A DNA stretch of 64,000 bases from positions 8,589,001 through 8,653,000 of the forward strand of contig NC_044014.1 in the NCBI RefSeq assembly GCF_900496995.4, in the 5' to 3' direction. The DNA comes from Aquila chrysaetos chrysaetos. Lineage: Eukaryota > Chordata > Aves > Accipitriformes > Accipitridae. Shown here one piece after another: positions 27,701-38,553 of the stretch; the stretch's first letter is position 1, and each line of letters opens with the position of its first letter. Made by a program: the position numbers and the translations under genes. The notes under the pieces are model-generated. The model was given only the letters and a program-made list of their open reading frames with translations, was not told where the DNA came from and searched no databases.

Positions 27701-30700
27701 ACTTCAGCTGTAAAGGAAGATGACTTACTGAATAGGTGGTGAACAGACACTTCTCAGCAGGACTAAAAAAAACCCTTATTTTGTTTAGTGTTATGGACAT
27801 TTGAACCTGACCATTGACAGCATCTGGAATTAATTGTGATTGTTTCCCTGACAACTGGAGGTCCTCACATAATTTCCTTGTTATGAGTTTAAGTAAACTT
27901 TTCTCTTTAGTGTTGTCAGTGTGCTCAGGACTGTAGCAGACAGAAAGACAGACAAGTTGTACCTCAAAAAAAGTGCAATTTAAAAGGATGGAATCAAGAC
28001 AGCAACTGAACTTAGAGAGGAATGTTAGTTGCCTTTCATGTCCTACTGATCATTTGACTGATCAGATCTGTCTGAATATGTAAAAATTAATCATTAAAAG
28101 TAACAGGTGCCACCAAATACAGACTTTTTTTCAGTTGTAGATCAGAATCAGAGCCACAGGAAATGCAGAAGGAAGGTACCATCAAGTACAAACTCAAATG
28201 GATAGTCAAATTTCAGTAACTTTACATCAGATATCGGGAATTCAAAGTGCTGGCACTTATGAATCATAGAATCATGAGAGCAGAAAGGAATTTGAAGGGT
28301 CATCAGCTGTACCTCTGTCATTTCTGCCAGATGCTTGTCTAACCCATTTTTAAAGACCTTTGGTAATGAAGACTCCTAATTCATTTGGTAATGGAATCTC
28401 CTAAAGCAGAGTGTTTAAGTTGTTCACTGTTCTTCTTAGAAAGATTTCTAAACAGCCAGCCAGACTCTCCCTTATTGTGGTTTACACTTGGTACTTTCTA
28501 TTCAGTTCACTATAGGTATGGAGAATATATTAATTTCCTTTTTACAGAATCCTTGAATGATTTGAAGATTGATATCCATCTTCCATCAGTCTTTTCCTTC
28601 ACAGGTTAAATAGTCCCAATTCTTTAATTTTTTTCCTTCTCATGTTCTCCAGATCTCTGATCACTCTCACTGGTCCCATGTGGATTCTCTTCAGCTGGTC
28701 CACATTTTTTCTTGAAGTTTAACATCCAAAACTGCATACATAGTACTCCAGCTAACAGCTTAACTGCCCTAAATAGAGTGAAGGATTATTTTGCATGTCT
28801 TAGAGGTCAGAATTATGTTTATTTCTCAGTATGGTGTTGGCATTCTGATGTCATTGACTCATGTTCAGCTTGTGATCCATAGTGACTCCTATTTCCTTGC
28901 CAAAGGATTGCTTTTCAGTCTGACTCTCTGTTCTGAGAAATCTCATATTCTGTATCTTAACTCAAAGATAAAGTTATACTGTGGCAGTAAAAGACCAGTC
29001 CTACAAGAACACTGTGCATATGATTCTTTTGAAGCTAAGGAAATTTAAATAGCTCAACCATGGGTGATTATAATCAGCGCAAACCTAATACAGTATGCTA
29101 TGTGTGACAGTGCACCTCTGTACTGGTTGACATTAGACATTGGAAGCCACTTCTGCAGGTCTGCTTCTTCTCCTCATAGTGCTCATAGTCAGAGAGGACT
29201 GAAGAGGACAGGGAACAGAAGAGGCTTTAATTATGCTTGTGTAATGTGGTACGTCAGACCATACTCTAAGAGGAAGTTCCAGACAGCAAGGGAATGGAAT
29301 TAAAATTATTGTTTTGCATAGCTATATTTACTGATTTATATTCATTCTCTGGTAATCCAAGATTAAATAGTTTAATATAAGACTTACCATTTTTCAACAG
29401 AGCTGCCTCATTCTCTAAATCATTTAATTCAGTCTTGACTTTTTTTTTAATCAGAAGGTCTCTATTACTTGTTAGTCCATACTCATTGTTAAACTCTGTT
29501 ACTTCTCTAGCAAAATTATCTTCCTCTTCAGTCATTTTTCTCTTTGCATCTGTCTGAAAAAAAGAAAGGGAAAATGGAATGTTCAGGTGAAAAAAAGAGT
29601 CTTCGTTAAGCTAGGCAGACTGAAACACACTGTTGTTTATCCTTAAACTTGTAGTATAAATGTAGTATATTTACTTTTCCTGAGTTATGAGAACATGAAA
29701 AGTGTCTACAGCTCTGTCATTTTGTCTGTTGCTTTAACTTTTTTTTTCTGAAAAATTGAAGGATATATTCTTAATAATAAAAAAACATTTAAAAAATCAC
29801 TACATTATGTTACAGACTTGTACCAGCAGTTTTTCAGTTCAACTCTTTATTGAAATTAGTAGAAAGTTCTGTTTAAAGTCAGTAGCATAGTATGGCCACT
29901 CTTTTTTTTAGACTGTTATTTAATGAAATAAAAGTGGTGTTCATTCCTCTGCAGAATGCAGACTTACTTTAACTCCCTCAATAACTACCAAGAAAGCCAT
30001 AGTTGATAAGAAGTCACTGTTTCATTTTCTGGAAAAAATATTCTAAAGAGAAAGGCTATATTAAATTCCTTTAAAAAAATCCTAACTGATTGCTAAATTA
30101 AATAAAATGAAATGACCCCTATGTACAGGAAGAAAGAAACGATAACCTATATATCAGACTTGAGTGGTTACAATTAAAAGAAACTTCACAATTCTTCAAA
30201 GGATATCTAGCTTTTGTAGCTAATAATTTTTTCTATGATACTTGTAATATTTATTTTTCTTTCTTTGTATATTTAGGAATGGGAATACTTTGGATGCTGA
30301 AGAAATATTACTTAATTAAAAGGATATCTGCCTAAAGATTTAGGGTTAATACTGGTGATTCATACTGAATGTTTAAAATTTAGCTCTGCTGATTTAAACT
30401 ACAAATACATATGCAGAGAAGACTACTCATCTGTGGCATTTCTTAATAGCTACAGATCCAAGGACCCACAATGAAGTAAGAGGAAGGCAATATATTCAGG
30501 TTAGCACAAGAGAGCACTGAAAAGCTTGTTTTTTGTATATGTTGCAAATAGCTACCTTTTAAGGGGTGGCTAGGTGTGTCTAGCATCAAAGAGATTGTGT
30601 GGTATGTCAGGATTCCTAAAATGTGGGGTTGGCCTCCCTGTTTTTCCTTTGATCCTTCTCAATATGTTTTATTGTGGATGAGCCTGTCCAATTTAAGGTG

Positions 30701-33700
30701 AGACTTTCCTAGTTTTCTTTTACAAAGGAAATAATATGTCAGAATTGGAGTTCAGTCATACAACAGCAGACATTAGAAAATGAAGTCAAGAATGTTAAAT
30801 CAGCTTTGTAGATAAAGTGCAGCATACATTACCTTAGATCATGGTTTAAATTAAAAGTGAGAATTTATCTATATTTACATTGTTAGGTACGCTAGATTAC
30901 AAAAAGAATATATTTTCCAGATTTAAAACATTACTTCTTCCATATTTTCAAATTTTAAAGCTGACTACTCTCATACAGTAGAAAAGAGTTGTCTGAATAC
31001 CATAGCTGGAAACATACAAAGATTTTAAGATGACTGCTTTTTTGATTAATAAGTTCAGCTTTCTGTTTCTCTAAGCTGTCTTCACGCTTCTTCAGAATTT
31101 CCAAGTAGAACTGTTTTTCAGACAGATGCTGAACCTTCCAAGAGAAAGAAAAAAAGGTTATAAAGTAAGGTTATTCTTTTATTGTTTCATATACTTTGAT
31201 ATTGTACATAAGAATCTTGGTCCAGTTAAAACACAGCTGGCATAGCTGCTGGACTAGCAAAAGCATAACAGCTCTTTTTTCCCCCAATAATCTTCCAATA
31301 TACCACTAAGCTTTTGAAAAGTATCCTTTCTTTAAAAGACACATTTAGTGCTGGTCCATCTATCTAAAGTGTCGTTTTAAAGTCTGCTCAGTTTCAGGTT
31401 AAAACCAGGAAAAATATTGATCACATGGGATCTTTTACCCAACATAATACAGTGTCCTCCATCTAATTGTGTAAAGCTCATCACGTACCAATTCAGACAA
31501 TAATATCAGAGGGACAGGGGTCCAACACCATTTTTTTTACTCAATGGCTGTACATACCATCAGCTCTGCAATGCTACTATTGCATATGTGAAGGAGGGAG
31601 GGATATGCTTATATTGTTCTGAGCACAATTTCTGGAATTCTTAGCCAAGGAAGTGTAATAGAAATTAGCTCATTGGTTAAAGAGAGTTTGACCATAACCC
31701 CCCCAAGTCCCAAACTTCTATTTTGCATGTAGTTTTATTTTTAGTTTTATTAATTTTAAACAGTAGTTTATCTGATAGAAGGGTATGCTATTCAACCACC
31801 GCATTTTCAAAATTTGCTGAAAAGTTGTTCTCAATTTTCCAGTGCATCTACTGTATCATTGTCTAATCTAAGTTAAGATATATGGTGGGATAAACTATAA
31901 CAGCAGATAAATAGGTAACAGCTAAGTGTTGAACAGTCTTAAAGGATGAGAATCATTCATCTGGTGAAGTGGAGAAAAGGAGGTCAAGAGAGTGACTCAT
32001 TCTGTAATACTCAGAACCATGAGTAGGGAAAGTCAAGTTAGCAGAATTGCCCACAGACTTTAAAGGCACAGGGTAAGTATCAGGAAGTAAACTGAATAGC
32101 CAGGCTGATACATGACTGTTTGTGTGTGCAGAAGCAGAAAAGACCAAATAATAATGATATTACAGAGGTAAAAATGAAAAGATTGTAAAATGAAATAATG
32201 TTGGTGATTTTAGAGAGGGTGCAGATGAAGTGCATCTGATCAAAAAAGGAGGAAGAGGATAGTGGAATCAAATGCCCTAAGACTACAATGTGAGAGTTGG
32301 AAAGAAAAGGACCAGATTTTTTCCTTATCCCTGATATGTCCGGCATGCTAAATGTCCAGGAAGTGCTTGCCTCAGGAATATTTATTTTACATAGTAATTC
32401 AAAGAGAGTAGATGGTCTTATACCAAGGTATTTATATTACTGAATATAACTAGATGTAGTGTAATTTCTCCATCTGTAAGATGCCAACTTAAGCTATGCA
32501 TTTGAAACAGATATTTTTTAAGAAATCATTAAGCCATGAAAAGCAAAATGCTATAATTTGGGTTCTAATTACATGCTACCTGATTTCACAGAACAGAGGA
32601 AAAAAAATAGCATTTCCTAGGAATCTTTGATTGACCACAGGCAGTCTCTGTGAAATAGAGGTCAAAACACCTTTGAACTCAGTCTCATCTGCTTGGTCAG
32701 GTATAAGCTGCTGTGCATGCACGTGCTTGGATATGCATGCTTGTAAAGAAGTGCAGTTATCTGGTGCAGGACAAATGGAACAGCATTAGCTCAACACCAT
32801 TATTAAATATTATTTGAATTACATTAACTATTGTAGACATATGTAAACTGAATTCCTGTACTGAAAAATAAATTACTTTAAATAATTTCAGTAACTATAT
32901 AATCTTTAAACCTAAACACAGTCTAATTGAAATGCATTTTCCCATTCCACTTGTTTTTCATACCATTTCCTATCTATAAATGAATCAATGATGTCAGACT
33001 AAGCAAGCAAGTAAAATATATTTTTGTGGATGTCAGTGAGAATATTATTAATCCTGGTGGGTAAAGCACATAAGATTTAATTAGGAATAGTTCTTCAGCT
33101 CTTCCCATTAGTTGTTTACAATAATGGCTCTACTCTTGGGACTTTCTGTACCTACCACATAAACCTTGATTATAAATCACAATGCATCAATAACAAATTA
33201 GTAGTATAAACATAAAATTGTGATGTTCATAAATAAATTTATGAGCAAGACTACAAAGGACTTTACCTAACAGGCAACACCCAGATATAACCTGTGTTGG
33301 TTAAATAAGTTACTATTTTAAAGCACTTTTGGGCTCTGTGATTGTGGCATGCATAAATGCAAGTACGTGAATAACTGCTTGCATGATTATAGTCTCAATT
33401 TGCAACCAGTAAATATTTGTAAATGAGTTCTCTTTTATTCTGACCCCCTCACAGTAATGTTGATATTTATTATATATATTACACAGTCTGTTACAAAAGG
33501 CAAAAGAGCCTGGTTTTGGAAGGATGAAAATCATCCCCCAAACACATATTTTCACAATTAGGTGAGGCAGTCCCCAAAGTTTCCTGAAGATGTTTATTTA
33601 AGTGATAGGATACAACTGTTCTGACTTCAAAGGAGGCTCCCTATGCCTTCCTGTTGTGCATACACATTCTGCCAGCGCAGATACTTAAGAGCACAGGGGA

Positions 33701-34963
33701 TGATATTTAGACTTCATTTTCAGGCACAAGCAAATGGACTTTTAAATCATTTGTAACCACAGGTATTAATGGTGAAAAGCTCTCCAAAACTGGAAGCTTA
33801 ATCTGAAATATGTCTGCAGTTTGGTTAAGTGGAAAGCATACTAAAATCTTAAAAATACTAAACAGATTCAGAAACTTTCCACTGCCTTTGGCGTCCCTGA
33901 AAAACACTTAGGCCTTTTAAGCCCTTACGGTGAGCTCAGGCTCACATGAAGATCTTTAGTATATGAATCAAGATCCTGTGAAGTAAACACAGGGAATGTT
34001 TCCATGTATTTTTCGTGAAAGGCCTTTAATGAATGGCAGTGGACAACAAAGGAATGGTTTCCGGGCCTCTGAAGGGTAGTGCTAGAACGAGCTCCAGGAC
34101 TGTTACGGCAGGGCCGCTCACACCGGACCTGAACAGCTCGTCTGCCTCCAGCTGACGCCTGGTGGCTGCGTCTTGTGCACGGACTGACCTGACATGGCGG
34201 TCCGCTCCCTGCCAAGCTCTATCTGCGGAGCAGGACTGACTTCCACGTGCACACGTGCTGTCTCCAGCGCTTCCAGTTTTTAGAAGTGTTATCTGGAAAC
34301 GTTCCTACCCCTGAGGTGAGCGAGTCCATGAGCATAGCCAGGACCCAGCCTGAAGGGTGAGATTTGTGAGAGGGGAAAGACGTTGACAGACCTTTTTTCA
34401 CCACAGAAATGCACAGTGTAAGTTTTCTCAGTGCTGTGTTATTTGGTAGGTGAAGCATACTCCTTGAAAGTGTTTATGAATCTGTTCCTGAAAGAATAGG
34501 TCATATATTTGTAAATATAATGTATTTCATTATTTTGTATACTATAAACATGCCTGCTTACCATAGTTTCTAATTTCTTTTTAGCAGTGCTTAGCTCTTC
34601 CTTTATTTGCTTAATTTTTTCATAACTTCTATTTATGTCACTTTTAGCTGCAACACAACAAAAACCTGTATGAATGTGTGCTCTGTTTGTAAAAGTTACG
34701 TTCTTATAAAAACATGCCATTGGCAAGAAGCAGCCAGGCCGGCTGCCTGCCAAGGTTTCACTGATAAAGGTCCCCTCACGACAGCACAGTGGGGCCACCC
34801 TGCTCTTCCCCCAGGAGATGGAGAGGCCATTAAGTGTGGTCAGTGCTGCTGCCGGACCCACAAAATGGCAGCCCCAGGGCAGACCTTGTTGGATGAGGTG
34901 CCTCTTCTCCCTCGCCTGCTTCTCTGTGAGCTGTATTTGCTGGAACAAAGCATCCAGGTTCAT
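15677..34963 (-). CDS. CCDC172: CCDC172 coiled-coil protein, seven coding exons, C-terminus unresolved
   Basis: Seven exons join in phase to give 247 residues: 34963-34885, 34647-34562, 31134-31018, 29553-29388, 27425-27324, 26360-26258 and 15764-15677. All introns are GT-AG, and coding phases at the six junctions are 1, 0, 0, 1, 1 and 2. The product is hydrophilic, rich in Glu, Lys, Gln and Leu, with no signal peptide or membrane segment. It looks like continuous alpha-helical coiled coil, as expected for CCDC172. From family knowledge, the mammalian protein is about 258 residues and is found in the sperm tail midpiece with tektin-2. The length, the N-terminal MNLDALFQ, the KPQTDPECL stretch near residues 209-217 and the position divergent from GFRA1 support the call. 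About 11 residues are probably missing at the C-terminus. Identification comes from memory of the family, not a search. Confidence 0.85.
16205..16280 (+). repeat. Old interspersed repeat tail (SINE or LINE-tail type)
   Basis: The segment AGCCACTGGTGGAGGCAGAA followed by TTGGATTAGATGGGTCCT and GCCTGACCC resembles a very common sauropsid repeat tail. An opposite-orientation copy of the same family lies at 42788-42960. The exact family name is not certain without a repeat library. Confidence 0.5.
18233..18399. repeat. A/C-rich strand-biased tract followed by poly-T
   Basis: From 18233 to about 18325 the plus strand is nearly all A and C (CCCCCACCAACCAAAAACC type) with very few G or T. From 18361 to 18399 it is nearly all T. 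It lies in CCDC172 intron 6. A glycine/phenylalanine-rich minus-strand open frame here is an artefact. Confidence 0.85.
19560..19970 (+). mobile_element. Probable ancient CR1 fragment, sense orientation
   Basis: The stretch includes AATTTGCTGACACTACTAAA and, further on, TGCTAGCAAGAAGATGAAAC and GGCTACATAACAATGGG. Their order and spacing suit the CR1 region after the RT domain. Divergence is high and the edges are unclear. Confidence 0.4.
21080..21290 (-). mobile_element. CR1/L3-like fragment, antisense orientation
   Basis: The plus strand reads TACTAATGTCTAGGTGGATG, then TTGTCTAACCAATCGGTTG and AATCCATACTGC. This is the reverse complement of the CR1 RT region. It lies in intron 6 of CCDC172, in the same direction as that gene. 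Confidence 0.65.
22761..22821. repeat. Perfect long inverted repeat (hairpin/cruciform)
   Basis: A left arm at 22774-22796 (CAAACTTTGA then 13 T) pairs with a right arm at 22800-22821 (12 A then TCAAAGTTTG), giving about 22 matched bases around a loop of three or four bases. The left arm overlaps a second palindrome centred on C22778 (A-run, TCAAA, C, TTTGA, T-run). It lies in CCDC172 intron 6. Confidence 0.85.
23630..23985 (-). mobile_element. CR1 LINE 3' fragment, antisense orientation
   Basis: The plus strand begins near GGAGGTCATCTAGCCCAATG and contains GTTAGACCAGGTTACTGAGG, GAAAACCTTCAAGG, CAACCTCTCTGGGCAACC and TTGATGACCTCGTTGTAGGT. This is the reverse complement of the CR1 3' end in the usual order. 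It is moderately diverged, intermediate in age between the 59.4-kb copy and the ancient ones. It sits in CCDC172 intron 6. Confidence 0.85.
26258..26360 (-). CDS. CCDC172: CCDC172 coding exon 6 (residues 184-217)
   Basis: The acceptor is TATGTTTAG and the donor GTAAGA. The exon completes Asp184 and encodes LEKVIREAERMTKDLEAEK, then the non-helical KPQTDPECL, a recognisable signature of the family's C-terminal third. It ends two bases into the Arg218 codon, and the next exon supplies the third base. The following intron is about 10.5 kb, the longest in the gene. Confidence 0.85.
27324..27425 (-). CDS. CCDC172: CCDC172 coding exon 5 (residues 150-183)
   Basis: The exon follows a TTTTTTCTTAG acceptor and ends at GTGTGC. 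It completes Glu150 and encodes MESMEHKNVQLN followed by KNELKQDLFTLQSELK, a regular coiled-coil heptad pattern. It ends one base into codon 184. It is too short and too internal to stand out as an ORF; it was found by reading the minus strand between flanking exons. Confidence 0.84.
28261..28970 (-). mobile_element. CR1 LINE fragment, antisense orientation
   Basis: The plus strand opens with the reversed CR1 tail (GAATCATAGAATCATGAGAG). It continues through CCAGACTCTCCCTTATTGTGG, GATCTCTGATCACTCTCACT, CCAAAACTGCATACATAGTA and CAGCTTGTGATCCATAGTGA. These follow the CR1 3' region backwards. Short open frames within it are relics or chance. It occupies much of CCDC172 intron 4. Confidence 0.85.
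29388..29553 (-). CDS. CCDC172: CCDC172 coding exon 4 (residues 95-149)
   Basis: This is the largest exon. It is bounded by a strong polypyrimidine tract ending TTTTTTTCAG and a consensus GTAAGT donor. It encodes a very acidic segment (EEEDNFAREV), the stretch FNNEYGLT and a lysine-rich helix ending ENEAALLKN. It ends one base into codon 150. A methionine inside it (29535) starts an open frame, but the splice sites and phase show it is internal. Confidence 0.86.
31018..31134 (-). CDS. CCDC172: CCDC172 coding exon 3 (residues 56-94)
   Basis: The exon has 39 whole codons, phase 0 at both ends. It follows a pyrimidine tract ending TTGGAAG and stops at a GTATGT donor. It begins VQHLSEKQFYLEILKKRED, a leucine- and lysine-rich helix typical of the protein's central coiled coil. 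The donor is the only good consensus site that keeps the frame into exon 4. Confidence 0.83.
31135..34079. other. CCDC172 intron 2, nothing else recognised
   Basis: This is AT-rich intronic sequence with short chance frames only. No repeat family is clear to me. The CpG cluster at the exon-2 end is listed separately. Confidence 0.6.
34080..34270. other. Small CpG-dense cluster in CCDC172 intron 2
   Basis: About fourteen CpGs sit within roughly 190 bp, including CCGCT, ACCGG, GGCGGTCCGC and two ACGTG E-box-like sites near 34246-34257. The flanks are AT-rich. It lies about 0.3 kb past exon 2. It could be an internal promoter, an enhancer or part of an unrecognised young repeat. Open reading frames across it on the minus strand look like composition effects. 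Confidence 0.4.
34562..34647 (-). CDS. CCDC172: CCDC172 coding exon 2 (residues 27-55)
   Basis: The acceptor is a T/G-rich tract ending GTTGCAG. The exon completes Ala27 and encodes a charged helix beginning KSDINRSYEKIKQ and ending KLETM. It ends in phase 0 at a consensus GTAAGC donor. The 237-nt intron before it is an exact multiple of three and has no stop in the reading frame, so exons 1 and 2 also read straight through. Confidence 0.85.
34885..34963 (-). CDS. CCDC172: CCDC172 coding exon 1 (residues 1-26)
   Basis: The ATG at 34963-34961 opens MNLDALFQQIQLTEKQ and has A at -3. The exon ends with one base of codon 27 at a GTCTGC donor preceded by AAG. The start is chosen by resemblance to the family N-terminus, because there is no in-frame stop upstream: the frame stays open to 35425, with its only other ATG there (154 codons upstream). 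If transcription began that far up, a longer proline-rich N-terminus could be made, but nothing else supports it. Confidence 0.82.
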
Positions 34964-35350
34964 TTCTCTCTTCTCGTGGAATCTGTGAGTTCCCCGGGGT
35001 CTTGCTGTCGTTGTGGAGGGCTGGTTGATTAAAGCTGGGATGCCCTGGAGGAAGGTGAGGCTGGGCCCGGCCACAGCCCTTCCCTCAGGGCCCTGTGCCC
35101 TGCCAGACCTTGGTTCTGCCCTTTGGCCTCTGCCTGCCGGGGGTCGGGAAAGAAACCCCAGACCACGGAGGGAAGCAGCAGTGGTAGATGGGGCACAGCT
35201 GAGGAAGAAGAGGTGACGGAGTGGGACGTGTGGGCTGCGGGAAGTGGGGAGTGAGTGAACCTCGGGCGGAGGGAAACGTGGGTGACTGGCTGGGGGAGCC
35301 CATGTGGGAATCACAGGAGATGGAAGTGAGCAGGCAGAGCAGCAGCATGG
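34964..35350 (-). promoter_or_regulatory. CCDC172: Probable 5'UTR/promoter region of CCDC172
   Basis: This GC-rich stretch lies immediately upstream of the CCDC172 start codon in otherwise AT-rich DNA. It holds about ten CpG dinucleotides, far fewer than the GFRA1 island. I see no TATA box or clear initiator. The role is inferred only from position and composition; the transcription start is not visible. Confidence 0.4.
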
Positions 35351-37639
35351 TAGGAGCAGGAGAAAGAAGATAATTTGGCTAGGCAAAAGGCAGCTGGCAC
35401 TGAATCCCGTCAAACTTGTGCACATTTGTGAAACATGGGTTCTGACTCAGAGTCTGGCGAGTTTTGATCAAACAGCCCTGACTTTCTTTATTTCTCTGGG
35501 ACTACACGCTTTATACTGGTTTTGTGTTGTTCAGAAGCTGGTTTTTTTTACCCCTTCCTTTTTCTATGGAGTGATCACCATCCTTTTTAAATGTTATATC
35601 TGCTCATATTTACTTGTCTTTTGAGGATTGATGTCTAACCTTAGCAGTTAAGGAAATAGGCTAAAATCTGCTATCATACAGAAGATGATGGTAAAGCTGA
35701 CTACATATAACTTACGTAATAGTGATCAGACTCAATTCAGCTGCATTTCACCATTAACCTAAAATAGCAATGTTTCTGTTCCAGTTGGTCTCAGTAAGCA
35801 AAGATCATACTTCAGCCCGTTGTATGCTCTTCTGGAGCATACTTGTGTATGAGTTTACTATGCTTTCAGCTTCTGCAGCTTTCTGCTTTGTACATTACTG
35901 GATGGTATACCTGGAAATGTAAATACTCCATTGAAAATATAATTCATATTACGGGGTTTGTTCCTACATCTTGAAAAGGATTAACTACATTCCCCGCAGG
36001 GAATACCTATGAGAAGTTGGCCTCTTTGCTTTGAGGCAGAAAAAGCCTGGAGGAATGGAACTTTATAGCCTACCAGCCTTTTTAACATCCAAAAAGATTA
36101 GGATTATTGACAGTTTTGTCTTGTTAAAGAGTTTTCCTCAGAGGAGATACTGTCTTAGAATAGACTGCAGCAGCAAAGTTCAGAAATTAGAAAATCTTTG
36201 ACCGTAAGAAGCAAAACAATATACATGAGAGTACAAATGTCTTATTGGTGGAAAAGCTGTTCCCGGTTAGCAAAACGAAACTGAGAATTCTGGAAAAAGG
36301 GTTTGTTATAGCATTTACTGCTTAAAAAGTGCCATGTTATAGCTGATAGTGCGCTATAAAATGGTGATTTTTAAAGAAAAGACATTGCTCTATCTAAGAA
36401 AGAAAATGTGGGTTCTGATGAAATTTAAAAACCTGAAACTAGCACATTATGTTGCAGGAAATGCAATTATTTTTTAAAATGGAACAAAGTGCAACTGAGG
36501 GAGAAGAGTTCACAAAAGTGAACTTAGAAAATATTTCAGAAGTGAAGCTTCCTACCCAAAGGCCAAAGGAAAAGCGGATGAGTCAAACGGGAACATTTGG
36601 TGATTGAGACAGTGATTTCTTACACAGGTCTGATGAATAAAAAAAAGTCATTTCACAAAATTAAAGAAAATGAACTGCTCTATCAGTAGATCAAGGAGAA
36701 AATACAATGAAAAGCTTTCTCTGAAGTTTTTGAGACTTGACTGCTTTTGTGTTTCAAACTGAGAAAGCTGCTGTAGGCTGGGATGGTGTTCAGTGTCACT
36801 TATTAAAGAAACGACTGTGTTTTGTGGAGGGTGCTTCAGTGCCTCTAATTATGGCAAAGGAACTGCTCTCCCTAGAAAGAAGGGTCTGGCTCCAACTATA
36901 CTTCTCACTGTCTGAGAATGACCATTCAGCACGATTAACAGTTCTGTAAAAGATTCCTTCAGAGACTGAAAAAATTCAGTGGGACAAGTATTTGACATTA
37001 AGCTTTTGACTCCTGCAGCTATTTGCCATATGCTTGATTTTTACATGGTAAGTAACTCACAATAATAATTCAGGATTGTATAAAGTGAACCACATATGTG
37101 AAACATCTACAAGTGCTTTCAGAATCAGGATCAAGGCCATTACTTCAAAGGTGTGTGGTTGCCTGCCTCCCATGGAAATGGATGAGATGGCATGAACCTA
37201 AATGCTTCAGAATAAAAGTAAAATGTGAATTACCTTTGCTCGACTCCAACTTTGCAAAGTATAAGATCTTTTGTAAATCACTAGCTGCTAGAAAGGTGAC
37301 TTTAATTTTATTCTGTCGGCCATATCAGTACATCGTAATCTTAATCTATATCTGTATCCTAATCACTGTGCTGTAATCAGGTCATGTCTCTCTAGTGTAC
37401 TTCAAAATTAGTAATTGCCCTTTGTAATCAGGCTGCTGTGCTAATAGTAAAGTTTCTTCTACAAGTTTATTCTCTAGTTTGTGTAGGAAGAAGAAAAGAA
37501 AGATTTTGTTTGTAATTTCAAGTCACTATAAAAATATTTATTAGCGTAATTTATTTCTAAATATATATGCCTAGATTGTTTCAAAAACTGTTTTTCTGAA
37601 AGCCAAGAATGAAAGAGGCAAAGGTAAAGAAGTGGCAGG

Positions 37640-37725
37640 TGTCCTAGTTTCAGCTGGGATAGAGTTAACTGTCTGAGTGAGCGCCTGTGTGGTGCTTAGT
37701 TGCTGGCTGGGGTTAAACCACGACA
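37640..37725 (+). mobile_element. 86-bp LTR-like element with intact ends and 5-bp target duplication
   Basis: The element starts TGTCCTAGTTTCAGCTGGGA and ends GGGGTTAAACCACGACA, giving the TGT...ACA ends typical of retroviral LTRs. Both ends match a common avian endogenous-retrovirus LTR as I recall it. The copy is far too short for a full LTR, so the middle has been lost. GCAGG occurs directly before (37635-37639) and after (37726-37730), which fits a 5-bp target-site duplication. No internal viral genes are present. Confidence 0.7.
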
Positions 37726-38101
37726 GCAGGGTAAAGATTAGATGATTCCATATGGTCTTCACCATAAAAAAAAGTATAGTAGAAGCTAGAAATTGTAGGA
37801 TTATAGTTACAAATAGATTTCGTCTTTGTTCTTAAGCTCTGTTAGTACTGTTTTTTCCATATACAAACTATACTGCTTACTTTTGAAATGTTGTATTTAT
37901 AGCAAACCTTCTTCCCAAACTACGTTTCTGGTCTCCCTTTGCTCTTGGTGGTCTTTGTATTTGCCATCTATTTTTGCACTAACTTTTTTCTACCTTACAT
38001 GAAGGAATAAACCCAGATTATTCTGTGTAATAAATTCACAGCTATCATATTGTGTTCAGTGCTGAAGTCTGAGCTATCCTTTACTGGGAAATAGCATACA
38101 T

Positions 38102-38103
<2 letters not shown>

Positions 38104-38133
<30 letters not shown>
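38104..38133. repeat. (GT)15 microsatellite
   Basis: Thirty bases of perfect GT dinucleotide repeat, followed by TATATGTATG. Alternating purine-pyrimidine runs of this kind can adopt Z-DNA and are usually polymorphic. Confidence 0.97.
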
Positions 38134-38139
<6 letters not shown>

Positions 38140-38553
38140 ATGTAAAATAAAGAGAGATCACTAACCACTTGGAATGCAGTGTTGAGCAGCAAAGCTGATG
38201 GAGAGAGACCACAAATAGTGAGAAACCCAGTAATTATTTGGCATAAGTAAGCATAAAAAAAGTAGACTTGTTCAAAATTAATTTTATAATGTGGCCTTTA
38301 AAATCAAAGCTTTAGCTCTGCTATTTTAAAACTTCATTGTTATAACACAGCAAGCAGTGAAAAGTGGTAACATGTAATAAAGTGGTTTTAATGCTGGCCA
38401 CCCATTGCACTGCAGGGGACAATGGAGCTGTTCTGCCTCTTCCATTGCCTGTTTCCTGTGTGGTCTGTGTGGGAATGGGGGGAACACAGGAATAGCAGAA
38501 CGAGCACTTGGTGATCTCTGCTTGAATATATTTGAGTTCCTAGTAATAAAAAC

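Noticed and set aside
34439-35425. A single 328-codon minus-strand gene
   Set aside because: It is CCDC172 exons 1 and 2 plus the in-frame intron between them, extended into the GC-rich upstream region and into intron 2. The splice sites and family match argue for the spliced form.
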